A DNA stretch of 64,000 nucleotides, from the NCBI GenBank assembly GCA_019188255.1, contig JAETXT010000002.1, forward strand, positions 6,304,511 through 6,368,510, given 5' to 3'. Source of the DNA: Verticillium longisporum. Lineage: Eukaryota; Ascomycota; Sordariomycetes; Glomerellales; Plectosphaerellaceae. The notes under the pieces were generated by a model that searched no databases, had not been told where the DNA came from, and worked only from the letters and a program-made list of their open reading frames with translations. The position numbers and the translations under genes were made by a program. Below, piece by piece: positions 34,938 through 46,265 of this stretch. Each line of letters begins with the position of its first letter. Positions within the stretch are counted from its first letter, which is position 1.

Positions 34938-36671
34938 CTAGTCCGCTTTGCGGAGCGGTTGCTTTGCTGTTTTGCTGATCGCGGGGTCGTCGTTTTTGCT
35001 TCTGGGGTGCTCGTTTTTAGGCTTTGCTGCATTTTTGCTAATATCAATTGCCTTTGCCCCCTGACTGTTCTTTTCTTGACGTTTGACCCATCCTTCAATC
35101 CTGATTGTGACTTCGTTAGAGCTCACTAGCGCTTCCAGTGCCTGGTTTGGCGCTCCCTTGGTCATTGAATCTGCAGGGTTATCGCCTCCGGCGATCCAAC
35201 GAATTTCGTCGACTTCGCGTTCTTCGTAGCTTTGCCGTAACGCCATGAGATCTATCATTAGGCGTTTCTCTGCTGTCGCGCTCAGTTGAACCAGGCATTG
35301 GTAGAGCGAGTAGCTGTCGGTGCAGATAACCATCCGTGGGAGCGGCAGTTCTAAGCGTTTACAGATCTTTTGGAGCGTCTGTTTAAGGACATAAGCCGCG
35401 TCGAAGCCGCTAACCATCCCATAGATCTCGCTAGCCAGAACTGAACGCGTAACCCGTTTACACTTAATGGATTGCCAATGGAGGATATTGCCGCGCACCG
35501 TGAAGGCGTTCTCCTGATCGCAGGAACGTTCGTTACCAAGGAGGACAACGAATCCGATCTGTGAACTTAGGTCCTTATTGTTGGCGAAGGAGCCGTCAAC
35601 AAATACGTAAAGTTGGGCCGTTGAGAGATCCAGGCGCACGTAATTCAGGCCACGGCCTGCGTTGGCGATCTGCCATTGTATGCGTTTGTTGAGCCGTTCA
35701 AAGTCGTCCTCCTGTGGGTTCTTGGCTTGGGCTGCAACAGAGAAATCGAAGGCTGCCTCTGGTTGACAGGTTGAAGCAATATAGGCACCGCGAGCTCTCT
35801 GGGCGATGTATTCCTGCTCTGAGCTCGCTGTCCCTGGGGTTACCAGCTCTAGGCGATCACCTTGGCCTTTCTGTTGAATCGTGAGATCTTCAGTTCCAAC
35901 TTTGATGATACAGCCGTTGAAGACGCCGTCAGATCCTGCGTTAAGGACGGAAGCAGGCTTTGCCCGGAAGCCAGCGCTTTCGAGCTCTGTTTGTTCCTTT
36001 TGTATGAACGCGGGCTCTCCGAGGTTGAGGGTGTCGTCAGTCTGCATTCCGACCAGTCCAAAGCTCTCTCCAGCTCTGGTTAGAAGCAAACACGGATCGT
36101 AGCCCGTTGGAACGGCGTTTAGGCGCTCTCTGTGGTGGCGCTGATAGGTTACAAACCAATGGAGACCTGACTCTGCGATGCCATAGAGCGGCTTCACAAC
36201 GTGGAAGACGATTCCGTCGGGGTATCTATGCTGTAGCTCCTTGGGAACGCGCAGGAGAACGTTGCGTAACAGATCTGTAGCGCTCTGGGTGTAGGCTTGA
36301 CTGATATCACGGAGCATCAACTGGTGGCCACGTTGCTGTAGCGTTGGGGTGATCGCTAGGATCAGTCGTTGGCTACAGCGCATGATCGTGGGCGACTGCG
36401 TTAGCAGGGTTGTCTTCTCCCAGTCACTGTGTCCCTGAACCACCAGTCTTGACTTCTCATATGGGGCTTGAGGGAGGCCTTTCACCTCTCTTACAAGCCG
36501 GCATCCAAAGATCTTAGCACTGGGAAACGCGGATCTCCTGATCGGCACGATCACTCCAGCTGCCAGGAGTGAGTCGATTTCCTCCCAGTCGGACTGTTCA
36601 AATGGCTTCCCAGGGGTCGTTATTCTGCCTTCATTGCGTAGTTGAACAGCTAGGTCGTACCCCTGCTGTTC
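34938..36671 (-). CDS. Copia reverse transcriptase-RNase H region
   Basis: Downstream part of the Copia polyprotein. The frame is open back to about 36671, giving AVQLRNEGRITTPG upstream of the first ATG-like codon. The RT domain has FGCRLVREVKG, RLVVQGHSD and the catalytic MQTDDTLNLGE, so the usual YVDD is QTDD. RNase H follows with YVFVDGSFANNKD, SVLASEIYGMVSG, CTDSYSLYQC and the closing WIAGGDNPADSMTKG; the acidic D-E-D triad is present. The last ~60 residues are Lys/Ser/Pro-rich. It is one base out of frame with the integrase part. Confidence 0.93.
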   Translation of the reverse strand, partial: EQQGYDLAVQLRNEGRITTPGKPFEQSDWEEIDSLLAAGVIVPIRRSAFPSAKIFGCRLVREVKGLPQAPYEKSRLVVQGHSDWEKTTLLTQSPTIMRCSQRLILAITPTLQQRGHQLMLRDISQAYTQSATDLLRNVLLRVPKELQHRYPDGIVFHVVKPLYGIAESGLHWFVTYQRHHRERLNAVPTGYDPCLLLTRAGESFGLVGMQTDDTLNLGEPAFIQKEQTELESAGFRAKPASVLNAGSDGVFNGCIIKVGTEDLTIQQKGQGDRLELVTPGTASSEQEYIAQRARGAYIASTCQPEAAFDFSVAAQAKNPQEDDFERLNKRIQWQIANAGRGLNYVRLDLSTAQLYVFVDGSFANNKDLSSQIGFVVLLGNERSCDQENAFTVRGNILHWQSIKCKRVTRSVLASEIYGMVSGFDAAYVLKQTLQKICKRLELPLPRMVICTDSYSLYQCLVQLSATAEKRLMIDLMALRQSYEEREVDEIRWIAGGDNPADSMTKGAPNQALEALVSSNEVTIRIEGWVKRQEKNSQGAKAIDISKNAAKPKNEHPRSKNDDPAISKTAKQPLRKAD

Positions 36672-39600
36672 CCTTTGACAATGAATTGGCGCTCGATCTG
36701 TGAAGTCCCGGTCGCACTGCTCTTGCGATCCGTGAAAGCCGCCTGTAACAGATTCGTGGCGTTTGTTGACTTCCTGGGTCTCCCGCGTCGTCGTGGTAGA
36801 ATTGGCTCTGGGTACTCAAATGGTTCTGGGGTCTCTGGAGTTCGAACCACTATTGTCTCCCCAGTCTGCTGATCCGGCGATCTGTTGTACGGCTTAACGT
36901 GTGTTCCTCTGAACTCCGTTGGGCCGTTAACCATTTCGACCGTGACCGCCGTGTCAGAAACCGATATGACCTTGTAGGGACCGGTCCATTTCTCCCGCTC
37001 TCGGAACACAAGAACGTCGCTTCCCAGCTCCAGCGATCTCGGCAGCAACTGCTTGGTATCTGGTCCGTTACGGGTATTGAGAGCGTCATTGACCTTCCGC
37101 TTGGCGACCATTCGCCGAAGCTCCGCCATCGCCTTATTGACCGCTTCGGCGCGCTGCGCCTGGGTCGCGGTGGGCGCTGAGTTGGCGGTGATCCTGGGCA
37201 TCGCCCCGAATACGAGCAGTGTAGGCACTAATCCGTTGGGCCCAGCGGTGTCGTTTACCGCCTTCACAGCTCCTTGAAGCAGCGATTCTAGGCTCGTGTC
37301 GCGAGACTCTGCCTTCAAGATCTCGTACGCTCTGCGTATCGGCTTATGGTAGCTCTCAACCTTGCCGATTGACCAATGGGCCTCTACAGGGATCTGATGG
37401 CAGGTCATGCCTAGGAGGCGTGCCTCTGCCCTGAACTCTGCGGAGGCAAAGTTCGTTCCAGCGTCAACAGTTACGACGTCTGGAGGCCCAAGGTATGTAT
37501 CCAACCAGCACCTCTTGAGAGCTTCCCACGTCGCGCGAGCTGTGAAATTGGGAATGAAAGTTGCGGACTGGAATCCTGTGCTCGCGTCGATCACATGAAG
37601 AACGGGCTTTCCATCCAAGTGCATAATATCGACCAAAATCTCGTAATTGAAGTCGATATCTGACCTCAGGGCAAACTTGAAGCGTTGCGGGGACTTCCCT
37701 TTGATCTGACAATGGTGGCAGAAGCGGTTTATCAGCTCCAGAGCGTCCCGATTCACGTCCTGGTCTGCTCTCTGGAGCAGGTTCCATAGCTTCTCTACAG
37801 ATGGGTGACCGAACCGCTTGTGAATGCGTCGGAGCTCTGCTTCTGTCAGAAACGCTGCTCCATCGCTCTCTGTCCCCATCATGTATGTGATCCCGGAGCT
37901 GGTATGGGTCTTCGTATCCAGGAAGAACCATGGGTGGCCCCATTTGCGAAAAATGGGCGTACGCTCCTGGATCTCCCCAACGCGCTTTACCAGCTCGTTA
38001 CGCGTGTTGTCTAGGTAGACTCCGAGATCGTCCATATCCTTGATGCAAAGCAGGAATGGGGTATCCGTTGGGACGATATGGAACGTGATTCTCCCAATTG
38101 GCGTTGGAACAGTGATCTCCTCCGTCGTGGAAATGGGATTTCCTGCTCCGAATCTCACTCTGGCCCCTATTCCCTGCTTGTTGACTGTTAGGCTTGGTAT
38201 TAGGGCTATTAGGGCCCTTGTTTGTGAAGCTCCTGCTGTGGAAACTGATGCCGCGCCTGTATCAGGGATGATGCCGTACCACGTGGAAGTGCTATTGATC
38301 TGATACTGGGTGAAGAGCTGCTCTATCGGAGCTGTCATTTCAGCCTTCGGACTGCTCCCCCTGATTCTGTGTTGGAACGACTCATTTGCTAGGAAGTGTG
38401 CAGTATGGGCATTCATCAGTTCGCTCTCGGGATCAGACCCAAAGGCATCGTCTGCTCCCAGCTCATCGGAAGTGGGATTGTCTGATTCCGAGCTCTCAGC
38501 AGGTTCCATTGCTGTTAAAAACTGACGGTATCCCTTCCGCTGATCCCCACGCGCTTCCTGCATGCGTTTCCACTGCTCTTTCGAACGTTGTTGCTCCTCG
38601 GGAGAGTGCTTCGTCGATCTGCAGTCTCGTTTAGAGCATATCCAGCATTTGCGAATTCTGGATGGCTGACGATCATTGGTTCTGCGTACCGACTGCTCTC
38701 TGCGATCTCCCCTTCCACTGGCTTGGCGATATCCGCTCCCATAACGTCTGTCGGTGTAGAAGTGCCCAGGCGTTCTGGTGTTCTCCTCCACCTTCAGTGT
38801 GCTCTTGAGCTGTGCGGATAGCGCATTGAAAGATCGCTCCGGCCTTGCTAGTGCAATCTTCAGCTCTGGGACGCCTTGAACCGCCCTCAGAGTGTTCACA
38901 TAGAGATGAGTCTCTTCCTTGAACGCAGGGCCAAGTGCTCTCTGGCACCGCTGAAGCCTATCCAGAAGGATCTGGAGAACTTCCATTCGCGGCTTTCCTG
39001 CGTTATCAGCTTCTGCCGCTATAGAGTGGAACGTCATCGAGCTCCAGTCTGTATGATACTGTGCTCTGTTGATCTCCGAATCGAACTGTTGTTTGATCGC
39101 TAGGTACATTTGACGGAGTCCCATGCTCCGGTTCATGTGCTCTAGGAAGAAAGTTTGCGCGCGCCCTGAAAGTATACTCGGGAAGAGCGCGTGGAGCTGC
39201 GTATAGCGGATTTGCAGCAGTTCGCAAACGTCCGTGAAGATACGCATTTTATCGTCAAGGATATCGTATGTCTCCCCAGAGTAATTGCTCTCCTTGTTCC
39301 AGAGCGATGCGAATTGCTTGATTACAGCTCCGTCGATCGGTGAATTCACCGATTCGTGTGGCGGCAGAGCATGGTACCAAGCTGGTGGGTTCTGGGTGAC
39401 ATTTGGGGGTGGGGTCTCATTTCTTCGCGATTGAGGCGTGATCTCTCGTTGGCTGGATTGCCTGCTCCGTTGATCAGACAACCCTGGAACCAGGGGCTGT
39501 CGGGGATCTGTCCTCCCCGTTCGTAGTTTTCGGATTTGGGATAGCTGGGCGTTCCCCGTGGGTTGCTGCTCGTCGTCCCACTGGTCTCGCTGTTCCTCTG

Positions 39601-40092
39601 CTCTTTGGAGCACTGAATCCCGGTCGGCAGTGATCGACTCCGTCGCGTCGGGCATCTCTTCCCATGAAAGCATTGGGACTAGTCTCTTCGACGTCTTAGC
39701 GTTTGCTGCTCCTGGAAGAGGGATCCCGCGCTCTGCTAGATACACCTTCAGCGCTCGAGTGATCGTTGTATTGCAGGAGTCAAAGTCCTCTTCGGTCCAG
39801 CCCTGGAAGTCTTCGATAAACGCCTCCAGGAGGTGAACTCCTTCATGGTCCCGTATGCGCTCATTGCCTTAAGGATCCAGGCGCTCTTGAGATCTGCGGA
39901 TGCCGAATCCAGTGATCCAGGGAACCGTGATTCTGCTCCATTAACGATGAAGTCAATATCGAGACCCTTCCTGACCTTCTGCGTTAGGCGTGATATGCCG
40001 AGTTCTTCCAGAATGCCGTCGAACTCCTGTTGCATCTTTTCAGCGCTCTCTGGCTCTGTCACGGAGCTATTGCCGTGATCCGAGGAGCTCAT
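36650..40092 (-). CDS. Copia gag-protease-integrase region, one frame slip
   Basis: Upstream part of the polyprotein, starting at an ATG at 40092. The gag N-terminal frame passes to the main 1,031-codon frame through a one-base slip at the C-run 39850-39852; an extra base there would join them. Gag ends with an unusual finger, C-x2-C-x4-C-x4-H (CWICSKRDCRSTKH). The protease motif is PDTGAAS. The pre-integrase HHCC box includes RFGHPSVEKLW...CHHC. Integrase has D (LVDIMHLDG), D (VTVDAGTNFAS) and E (GKVESYHKPIRRAYE). The C-terminal domain ends with a basic GRPRK patch. A second slip at 36671-36676 separates it from the RT frame. Confidence 0.92.
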
Positions 40093-40435
40093 TGTCGCTG
40101 ATTTTGTTGAAGCTCTGCTACGGCTGATTGACTGTTCCGTAGAGCTTCGTTTGTCGGGTTTGGTGGCTAGCAATATAGCCTAGGTGGTGATCTTGGGCGT
40201 AGGAGTCCTGAGGTACTCGAAGCAGACGGTGCTCCTACAGATCACGTAACAGGGGATTTCCCTGCTACCAAGCTCTCACAAGAGTCCTGAAGTACTCAAA
40301 GCAAACGGTGCTCTTGCGATCACTTGTAAAGTGTAACCGATGAGCTCACGCACAGCGAATTTGCTATCCGTGGGATCGATCCTGACTTTTCCAGCTCTAG
40401 CTGTTCTGTGTTACGTTGAACGCAACACTGATCAG
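40093..40435. other. Copia 5' leader with duplicated stem element
   Basis: Leader between the 5' LTR and the gag start. It contains a direct duplication: 40201-40236 (AGGAGTCCTGAGGTACTCGA...) and 40281-40316 (AGAGTCCTGAAGTACTCAAA...). Each copy begins AGGAG/AAGAG and ends CTCCT/CTCTT, so each can form a stem. I could not assign a primer-binding tRNA. Confidence 0.6.
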
Positions 40436-40721
40436 TGTTGAGAGGGCTTCACTGCTTATGTGAACCCCGTTTCATGCTTTGGCTGTGCCTGAGAGCTCTG
40501 AATAGGTAGGGTAGGTGATATAAGTCTTGTGATGTAGTTGATGATCTCTCTCTGAATTACCACTACCTACGTGAGTCAGATATACCCATCTGATTCACCG
40601 ATCACGTAAGCTGTGATTCACGTGCTCCTGAGAGCTGTGAATCCCAGCCACGGTGATCACCATATCGGTGATCCCCTACCGAGATCACTGCCCTAGGGAA
40701 CCCCCTAATATTGGTTCAACA
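40436..40721 (-). repeat. Copia 5' LTR
   Basis: 286 bp, almost identical to the left LTR. It is followed at 40722 by the second GGAAG of the target duplication and then by 18S sequence. Confidence 0.97.
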
Positions 40722-42467
40722 GGAAGGGATATATTTATTAGATATAAAATTAATACCTTTTAAGGCTCTCTTAATAATTTATAATAATTTCTCGAATTAT
40801 ATAGCCCTATATTAATAATAATTTATTTAAATTTCTTCCTTATTAATTTTTAATATTATAGTATTATCCTAATATAATTATAATAGGTAATAGAGGGTTA
40901 AGGCTCGACCCTAGAGAAGGAGCCTAAGAAATAGCTATTATATCTAAAGAAGGTAGTAAGAGCGTAAATTACTTAATCCCGACTTGGGGAGGTAATAACG
41001 ATAAATACCGATATAGGGCTCTTTTAAGTCCTATAATTAGAATAAATATAATTTAAATCCCTTAATAAGGAATAATTAAAGGGTAAATCTAATATTAATA
41101 GCTATAATAATTCTAGCTCTAATAGCGTATATTAAAGTTATTATAGTTAAAAAGCTTATAATTAAAGCTCGTCCTCTAATTAGCTAGTCCGCTTTATTAT
41201 ATATATTAGTTCGGCTAGGGCTTTACCTTCTTTAGAATTATATCTCCTTTACTAAAAGTATTAAGGAAATAGGACGTTTATTTCAAAAAAATTAGAATAC
41301 TTTAAATAAACTTATACTCGAATATATTAATATAGAATAATAGAATAAGATATATAATCTTATTTTATTAATTTCTAGGACTATTATAATAATTAATAAG
41401 GATAATTAAGGGTATTAATATTTAATTATTAAAAGTGAAATTCTTAGATCGATTAAAGATTAATTATTATAAAAGTATTTATTGAAGATATTTTCATTTA
41501 TTAAGAACGAAAATTAAAGGATCGAAGATAATTAGATATTATTATAGTCTTAATTATAAATTATATTAATTAGGGATTAGACGGTATTATTTCTTAACCT
41601 ATTTAATACTTTATAAGAAATTAAAGTATTTAGGCTCTAGGGGGAGTATAATTATAAAGCTAAAACTTAAAGAAATTAATAGAAAGGTACTATTAAAAAT
41701 AAATATCTCTATTTAGCTATAATTAACTCTACTCCTAAAAGCTACTTAAAAGGGTTAAATAGTTACTCTTAATATCGTACTAAATATATAGCTAATCTCC
41801 TTAGAAGTAATACCCTTAAATTATAGGAAACTCTTAAAGCTTACGCTCTAAAGCTATCTATAAAAGTAATTAATAGCTAGGTTAATTACTTTAAGTATTA
41901 GAATAATATATAAGATATAATAATAGATAATTTATAGCTAAGCCTCTAAATCTCTTACGACTCTATCTATATTTATAGTATCCGCTTATAAATAATTAAT
42001 TCTAATTTAGAATCGGCCTTTAAATTATAAGAAATATAAAGAAGGTTTAGAGATTTAATAAGGGTAAATAAATTTATTATTATAATAATAATATAAATAG
42101 ATTTATTTAAAATAAAGTCTAAGCTTATAGGAAATTATAAATAGCTTTATAATCGAATATATAGCCCTAAAATAGGAGCTTATAGCTTATAAACCCTATT
42201 ATATTAAGGATAGAATATTATAATTATTACTCTTTAATAAGGAATCCCTAATAAATATAAATTATTAGCTTATATTAATTATATCCTTATACTTTATATA
42301 TACCGCTTATCGCTATTACTAATTAAATAGCTTAGTAAGGCTTTTAGATTAATCTAGAATAGGGGGCGACCCCTATTCTAGATTAGAAAGTTATCTAAGC
42401 TTAATTATTTGGAGGAAGTAAAAGTTATAATAAGGTCTCTATTAATAAATTAATAAAGAGATTATTA
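40722..42467 (+). pseudogene. 18S rRNA, unit A, main fragment (RIPped, with internal deletion)
   Basis: SSU rRNA sequence continuing from 34274 after the Copia element. Landmarks survive: GGAGAAGGAGCCTAA..., AATCCCGACTTGGGGAGGTA, ACGATAAATAC..., TAGCGTATATTAAAGTT, GTGAAATTCTTAGAT, AAACTTAAAGAAATT. A group I intron interrupts it at 41702-42175. About 340 nt present in unit B are missing at ~42185, with a CTTA microhomology at the breakpoints. The 3' end is the degraded GATCATTA (~42460-42467). Transitions C-to-T and G-to-A are everywhere. It cannot encode a working rRNA. Confidence 0.95.
41702..42175 (+). other. Group I intron relic in 18S of unit A
   Basis: A 474-nt insertion after the degraded CACCAGGGGTG and before GAGCCTGCGGCTT, close to the position numbered S943 on the E. 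coli scale. It carries group I core-like elements (ATTATAGGAAACTCTTAAAGC for P/Q; ATAGCTAAGCCTCTAAATC for R/S). The same insertion is in unit B. No homing-endonuclease frame is seen. Confidence 0.78.
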
Positions 42468-42596
42468 TTAAATATCTATTTATAACCCTTTATAAATTAT
42501 ATTATTATTTTAATAGCTTATTCTATAAACTTATTAATCTATTAATCTCTTTATTTATATTAATAATACTTCTAAGTATTCTAAGTAAATTATTAA

Positions 42597-42755
42597 AACT
42601 TTTAATAATAGATCTCTTAGCTCTAATATTAATAAAGAATATAGCGAAATATAATATATAATATAAATTATAGAATTTAGTGAATTATCGAATCTTTAAA
42701 TATATATAGCGCTTTCTAATATCCTAGGAGGTATACCTATCCGAGTATCGTTTTA
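42597..42755 (+). pseudogene. 5.8S rRNA, unit A (RIPped)
   Basis: Degraded 5.8S: ACTTTTAATAATAGATCTCTT for AACTTTCAACAACGGATCTCTT, then AGAATATAGCGAAATA and ATTATCGAATCTTTAAA. The flanks 42468-42596 and 42756-42920 are the degraded ITS1 and ITS2. Confidence 0.95.
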
Positions 42756-42920
42756 ACCCTTAAGCCTTAATAGCTTAGTATTAAGGATCTATATCTATAG
42801 GCCCTTAAAAATAATAGTAGACCTATATAGCCCTTCTTAATATAATAGTTATAGCTTATATTAGAGTCCTATAAGCGCTTACCTTTAAACCCCTTATAAG
42901 CCCGCCTTATATAGTAATAA

Positions 42921-45900
42921 TTAACCTTAGATTAAATAAGAATACTTATTAAACTTAAATATATTAATAAATAAAGGAAAAGAAATTAATAGGGATTACC
43001 TTAATAATAACGAATAAAGTAATAATAGCTTAAATTTAAAATCTAGCTCCTTTAAGGTCTAAGTTATAATTTATAGAGGATATTTCGAATTATAATTCCT
43101 TCTAAGTTCCTTAGAATAGGATATTATAAAGGGTAAGAGCCCTATCTAATAGGAAACTATATTTATATAAAGCTCCTTCGATAAATCGAGTAATTTAGGA
43201 ATACTATTCTAAAAGGAGGTATATTCCTTCTAAGGCTAAATATTAGCTAGAGACCGATAATATATAAATAGAGTAATCGAAAGATAAAAAGTATTTTAAA
43301 AAGAGAATTAAATAATATATAAAATTATTAAAAGGGAAGCGTTTATTACTAGATATAGGTTTAGTAATTTAATTAGGTCTATAACCTAGGGTATTCTATT
43401 AGCCTAGGCTAGTATTAGCTTTCTATTAAGGGTAAAAATATTAAAAATATAGTTCTCTTTTAGGGGAATATTATAGCCTATTATATTATACCCTTTAAAG
43501 GGCTAAGGTATATACTTTATAAAGATATTAATATAATAATAGCTAATAACTTATCTTAAAATATAGATTAAGGAATTAACCTTATATATAAGTACTTAAG
43601 CGTAAAACCCTAATATAGAATAAAAGTAAATATAAGTAAGAGCTTTAATATATTATCGACCGATCTTAATATCCTTAAATACATTTAAATAAGAGTATAT
43701 AAGGTTAGATTTAAAAGAAGATAAATTATATATATATAGGGTAAAACTAGAGGAAACTCTAATAAAAGCTTATAATAGTTTTAATATATAAATCGATTAT
43801 TAAATATATTTATAAGGGCGAAAGATTAATTAAATCTTCTAATAATTAGTTTCTATTTAAGTTTCCCTTAAGATAATAATATTAATCCTAGTTTTATAAA
43901 GTAAAGCGAATAATTAAAGATTAAAGGGCGCTATTTAGCCTTTATCTATTCTTAAACTTTAAATATATAAGAAATCTTTATTATTTTATTAAATATAGAT
44001 ATTAGAATAAAATAATATTAATAAGCTATTTTTAATAAATAGAATTAATAATATAGGATAAACTAAATATAAAGTTAAAGTATTAGAATAAACGTTTATT
44101 AGATATTATAAAAAGTATTAATATATCTTAATAATAGGATAATAGCTATAGAAATTAGAAAGGGCTAAGGACTATATAATAATTTATTTATTAAATATAT
44201 TAGCTTTAAAAATAGATAGCGCTTAAATATCCTATTTATACTTTACCCTTAGTATAGGCTTAGTATATTAAGGAGTAAATAGATATAGAGGTTAATAATA
44301 AAGCCTAGGATATAAGTCTAAGTAGAATAGCCTTTAATATAGATCTTAATAATAATAATAAATACTTTAATAAGAATTTAAAGGACTAAAATAAGGAAAG
44401 GTTCTATATAAATAGCGGTTAAATATAAGTTAATCGATCCTAAATTATAGGGAAGTTCTATTTCAAAAAAGTACTTTTACCCTATATAGTAAAAGGGAAG
44501 CTAATTAATATTCTAATATTTAGATATAGGTTTTATATAATAATATAACTAAATATAGAGATAATAGTAGGGGCTTTAAGAAGAATTCTCTTTTCTTCTT
44601 AATAATCTATTACCTTAGAATTAGTTTATCTAGAGATAGGGTTTAATAGTCGGAAGAGCTTAGCGCTTCTATTAAGTCTAGTACGTCCTCGATATCCTTT
44701 AAAAATCTATAAAAGGGAATAATTCTTATATTAGGTTATATTTATAATTATAATAAATCTCTAAAGTAAATAGCCTCTAATTAATAGAATAATATAGATA
44801 AAGGAAATTAGTAAAATAGATTTATAATTTTAGGAAAAGGATTAACTCTAAGGATTAAGTATATTAAGCCTTAAATAAATAATTTAATAATAGGAGGTTA
44901 TTAGCTAAGTAACTAGCTAGAGGCTCTTTATTACTTAGCTCGATACTCTTAATAGGCTTTAGCTATCTAGTATATATTTAATAATTAATTTAGAACTAGT
45001 ATAGATAAAGGGAATCTAATTATTTAATTAAAATATAGTATTATAATAGTTAGAAAGTAATATTAATATAATATAATTTCTATCTAATACTCTAAATATT
45101 AAAGTAAAGTAATTTAACTAAGTATAAGTAAATAATAGGAATAACTATAATTCTCTTAAAATAGCTAAATACTTTATTATTTAATTAATAATATATATAA
45201 ATAGATTAGCGAGATTTCTATTATCCCTATCTATTATCTAATAAAACTATAGCTAAGGGAATAAGCTTAGTAGAATTAATAGGGAAAGAAGACCTTATTA
45301 AGCTTAATTCTAGTTTAATATTATAAAAAGATATAAAAGGTATAGAATAATAGGAGCTCTAGTATTAATAAAATACTATTATTCCTATTATTTTTTTATT
45401 TATTTAATAGAATAGAGCTAAATTTATATTTAATTTCTAGTATTAAGGTCCTTTATAGGCTAACCTAAGTTAGAGATATTATTAAATAAAGAGTTTAGCT
45501 AAGGTAATATATCTATTAAACTATAATATAAATATCCTAAAAAGGGCTTATAGAGAATAGAAATCTCTAATAGAATAAAAAGGTAAAAGTCCTTCTAATT
45601 TTAATTTTTAATATAAATATAAACTATAAAAGTATAGCTTATCGATCCTTTAGTCTTTTAGAGTTTAAAGCTAGAAATACTAGAAAAGTTATTATAAGGA
45701 TAATTAATTTATAGTAGCTAAGCGTTTATAGCGATATTACTTTTTAATCTTTTAATATTAGCTCTTCCTATTATATTAAAATAGAATTTAACAAATATTA
45801 GATTATTTATTTATTAATAAGGAATATAAGCTAAGTTTAGATTATTGTAAAATAAATTAATTTTATTTTATTAATAATCTTATTATAATAGTAATTAAGC

Positions 45901-46265
45901 TTAATATAAGAGGAACTATTTATTTAGATAATTAGTTTTTATAGCTATTCGATTAAATAGTATTACAAAGCTATTATCTATTAGATAATAGCTAAACGCC
46001 TCTAAATTAGAATCTATATTAAAAAGCAATAATACCTCCTATATATATAGATAGATATAAATAGGCCTCTAGCTTAATATCTTAATAAGTAAAGAACGCT
46101 AATATTCTAGAAATAAATATTAATATTTTATAAATTATAATTTTAATATAAATAACGCTAAATCTTTTATAGATAATTTTAATATATAAAAGGGTCCTAT
46201 AAATAATAGAATAGCCTTATTATTATAATTTATTAAGGGTAAGCCCTATTTCGCCTCGATTTCCT
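42921..46265 (+). pseudogene. 28S rRNA, unit A, complete length (RIPped)
   Basis: About 3.35 kb of LSU rRNA in order. It starts TTAACCTTAGATTAAATAAG (for TTGACCTCGGATCAGGTAGG). D1/D2 shows AAAGAGAATTAAATAATA. Later landmarks include GTAAAGCGAATAATTA, GGGAATCTAATTATTTAAT, AACTATAATTCTCTTAAAAT, AAGAAGACCTTATTAAGCTT, GGATAATTAATTTATAG and AGTTTTTATAGCTATTCGA. It ends near ATTAAGGGTAAGCCC. It is collinear, with RIP-type transitions throughout and no sign of large deletions. Confidence 0.94.

Larger units (their letters stand above)
34275..40721 (-). mobile_element. Ty1/Copia LTR retrotransposon, un-RIPped and recent
   Basis: A 6.45 kb element on the minus strand inserted into RIPped 18S. LTRs are 34275-34559 and 40436-40721; they start TGTTG and end CAACA. 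They appear identical except for one base in a C-run. The 5-bp target duplication GGAAG lies at 34270-34274 and 40722-40726. A polypurine tract (AAGAAAAGAGAG on the minus strand) adjoins the 3' LTR at 34560-34577. Gene order gag-protease-integrase-RT-RNase H defines Copia. Base composition is normal, unlike its AT-rich surroundings, so it arrived after RIP of the host sequence or escaped RIP. Confidence 0.96.
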
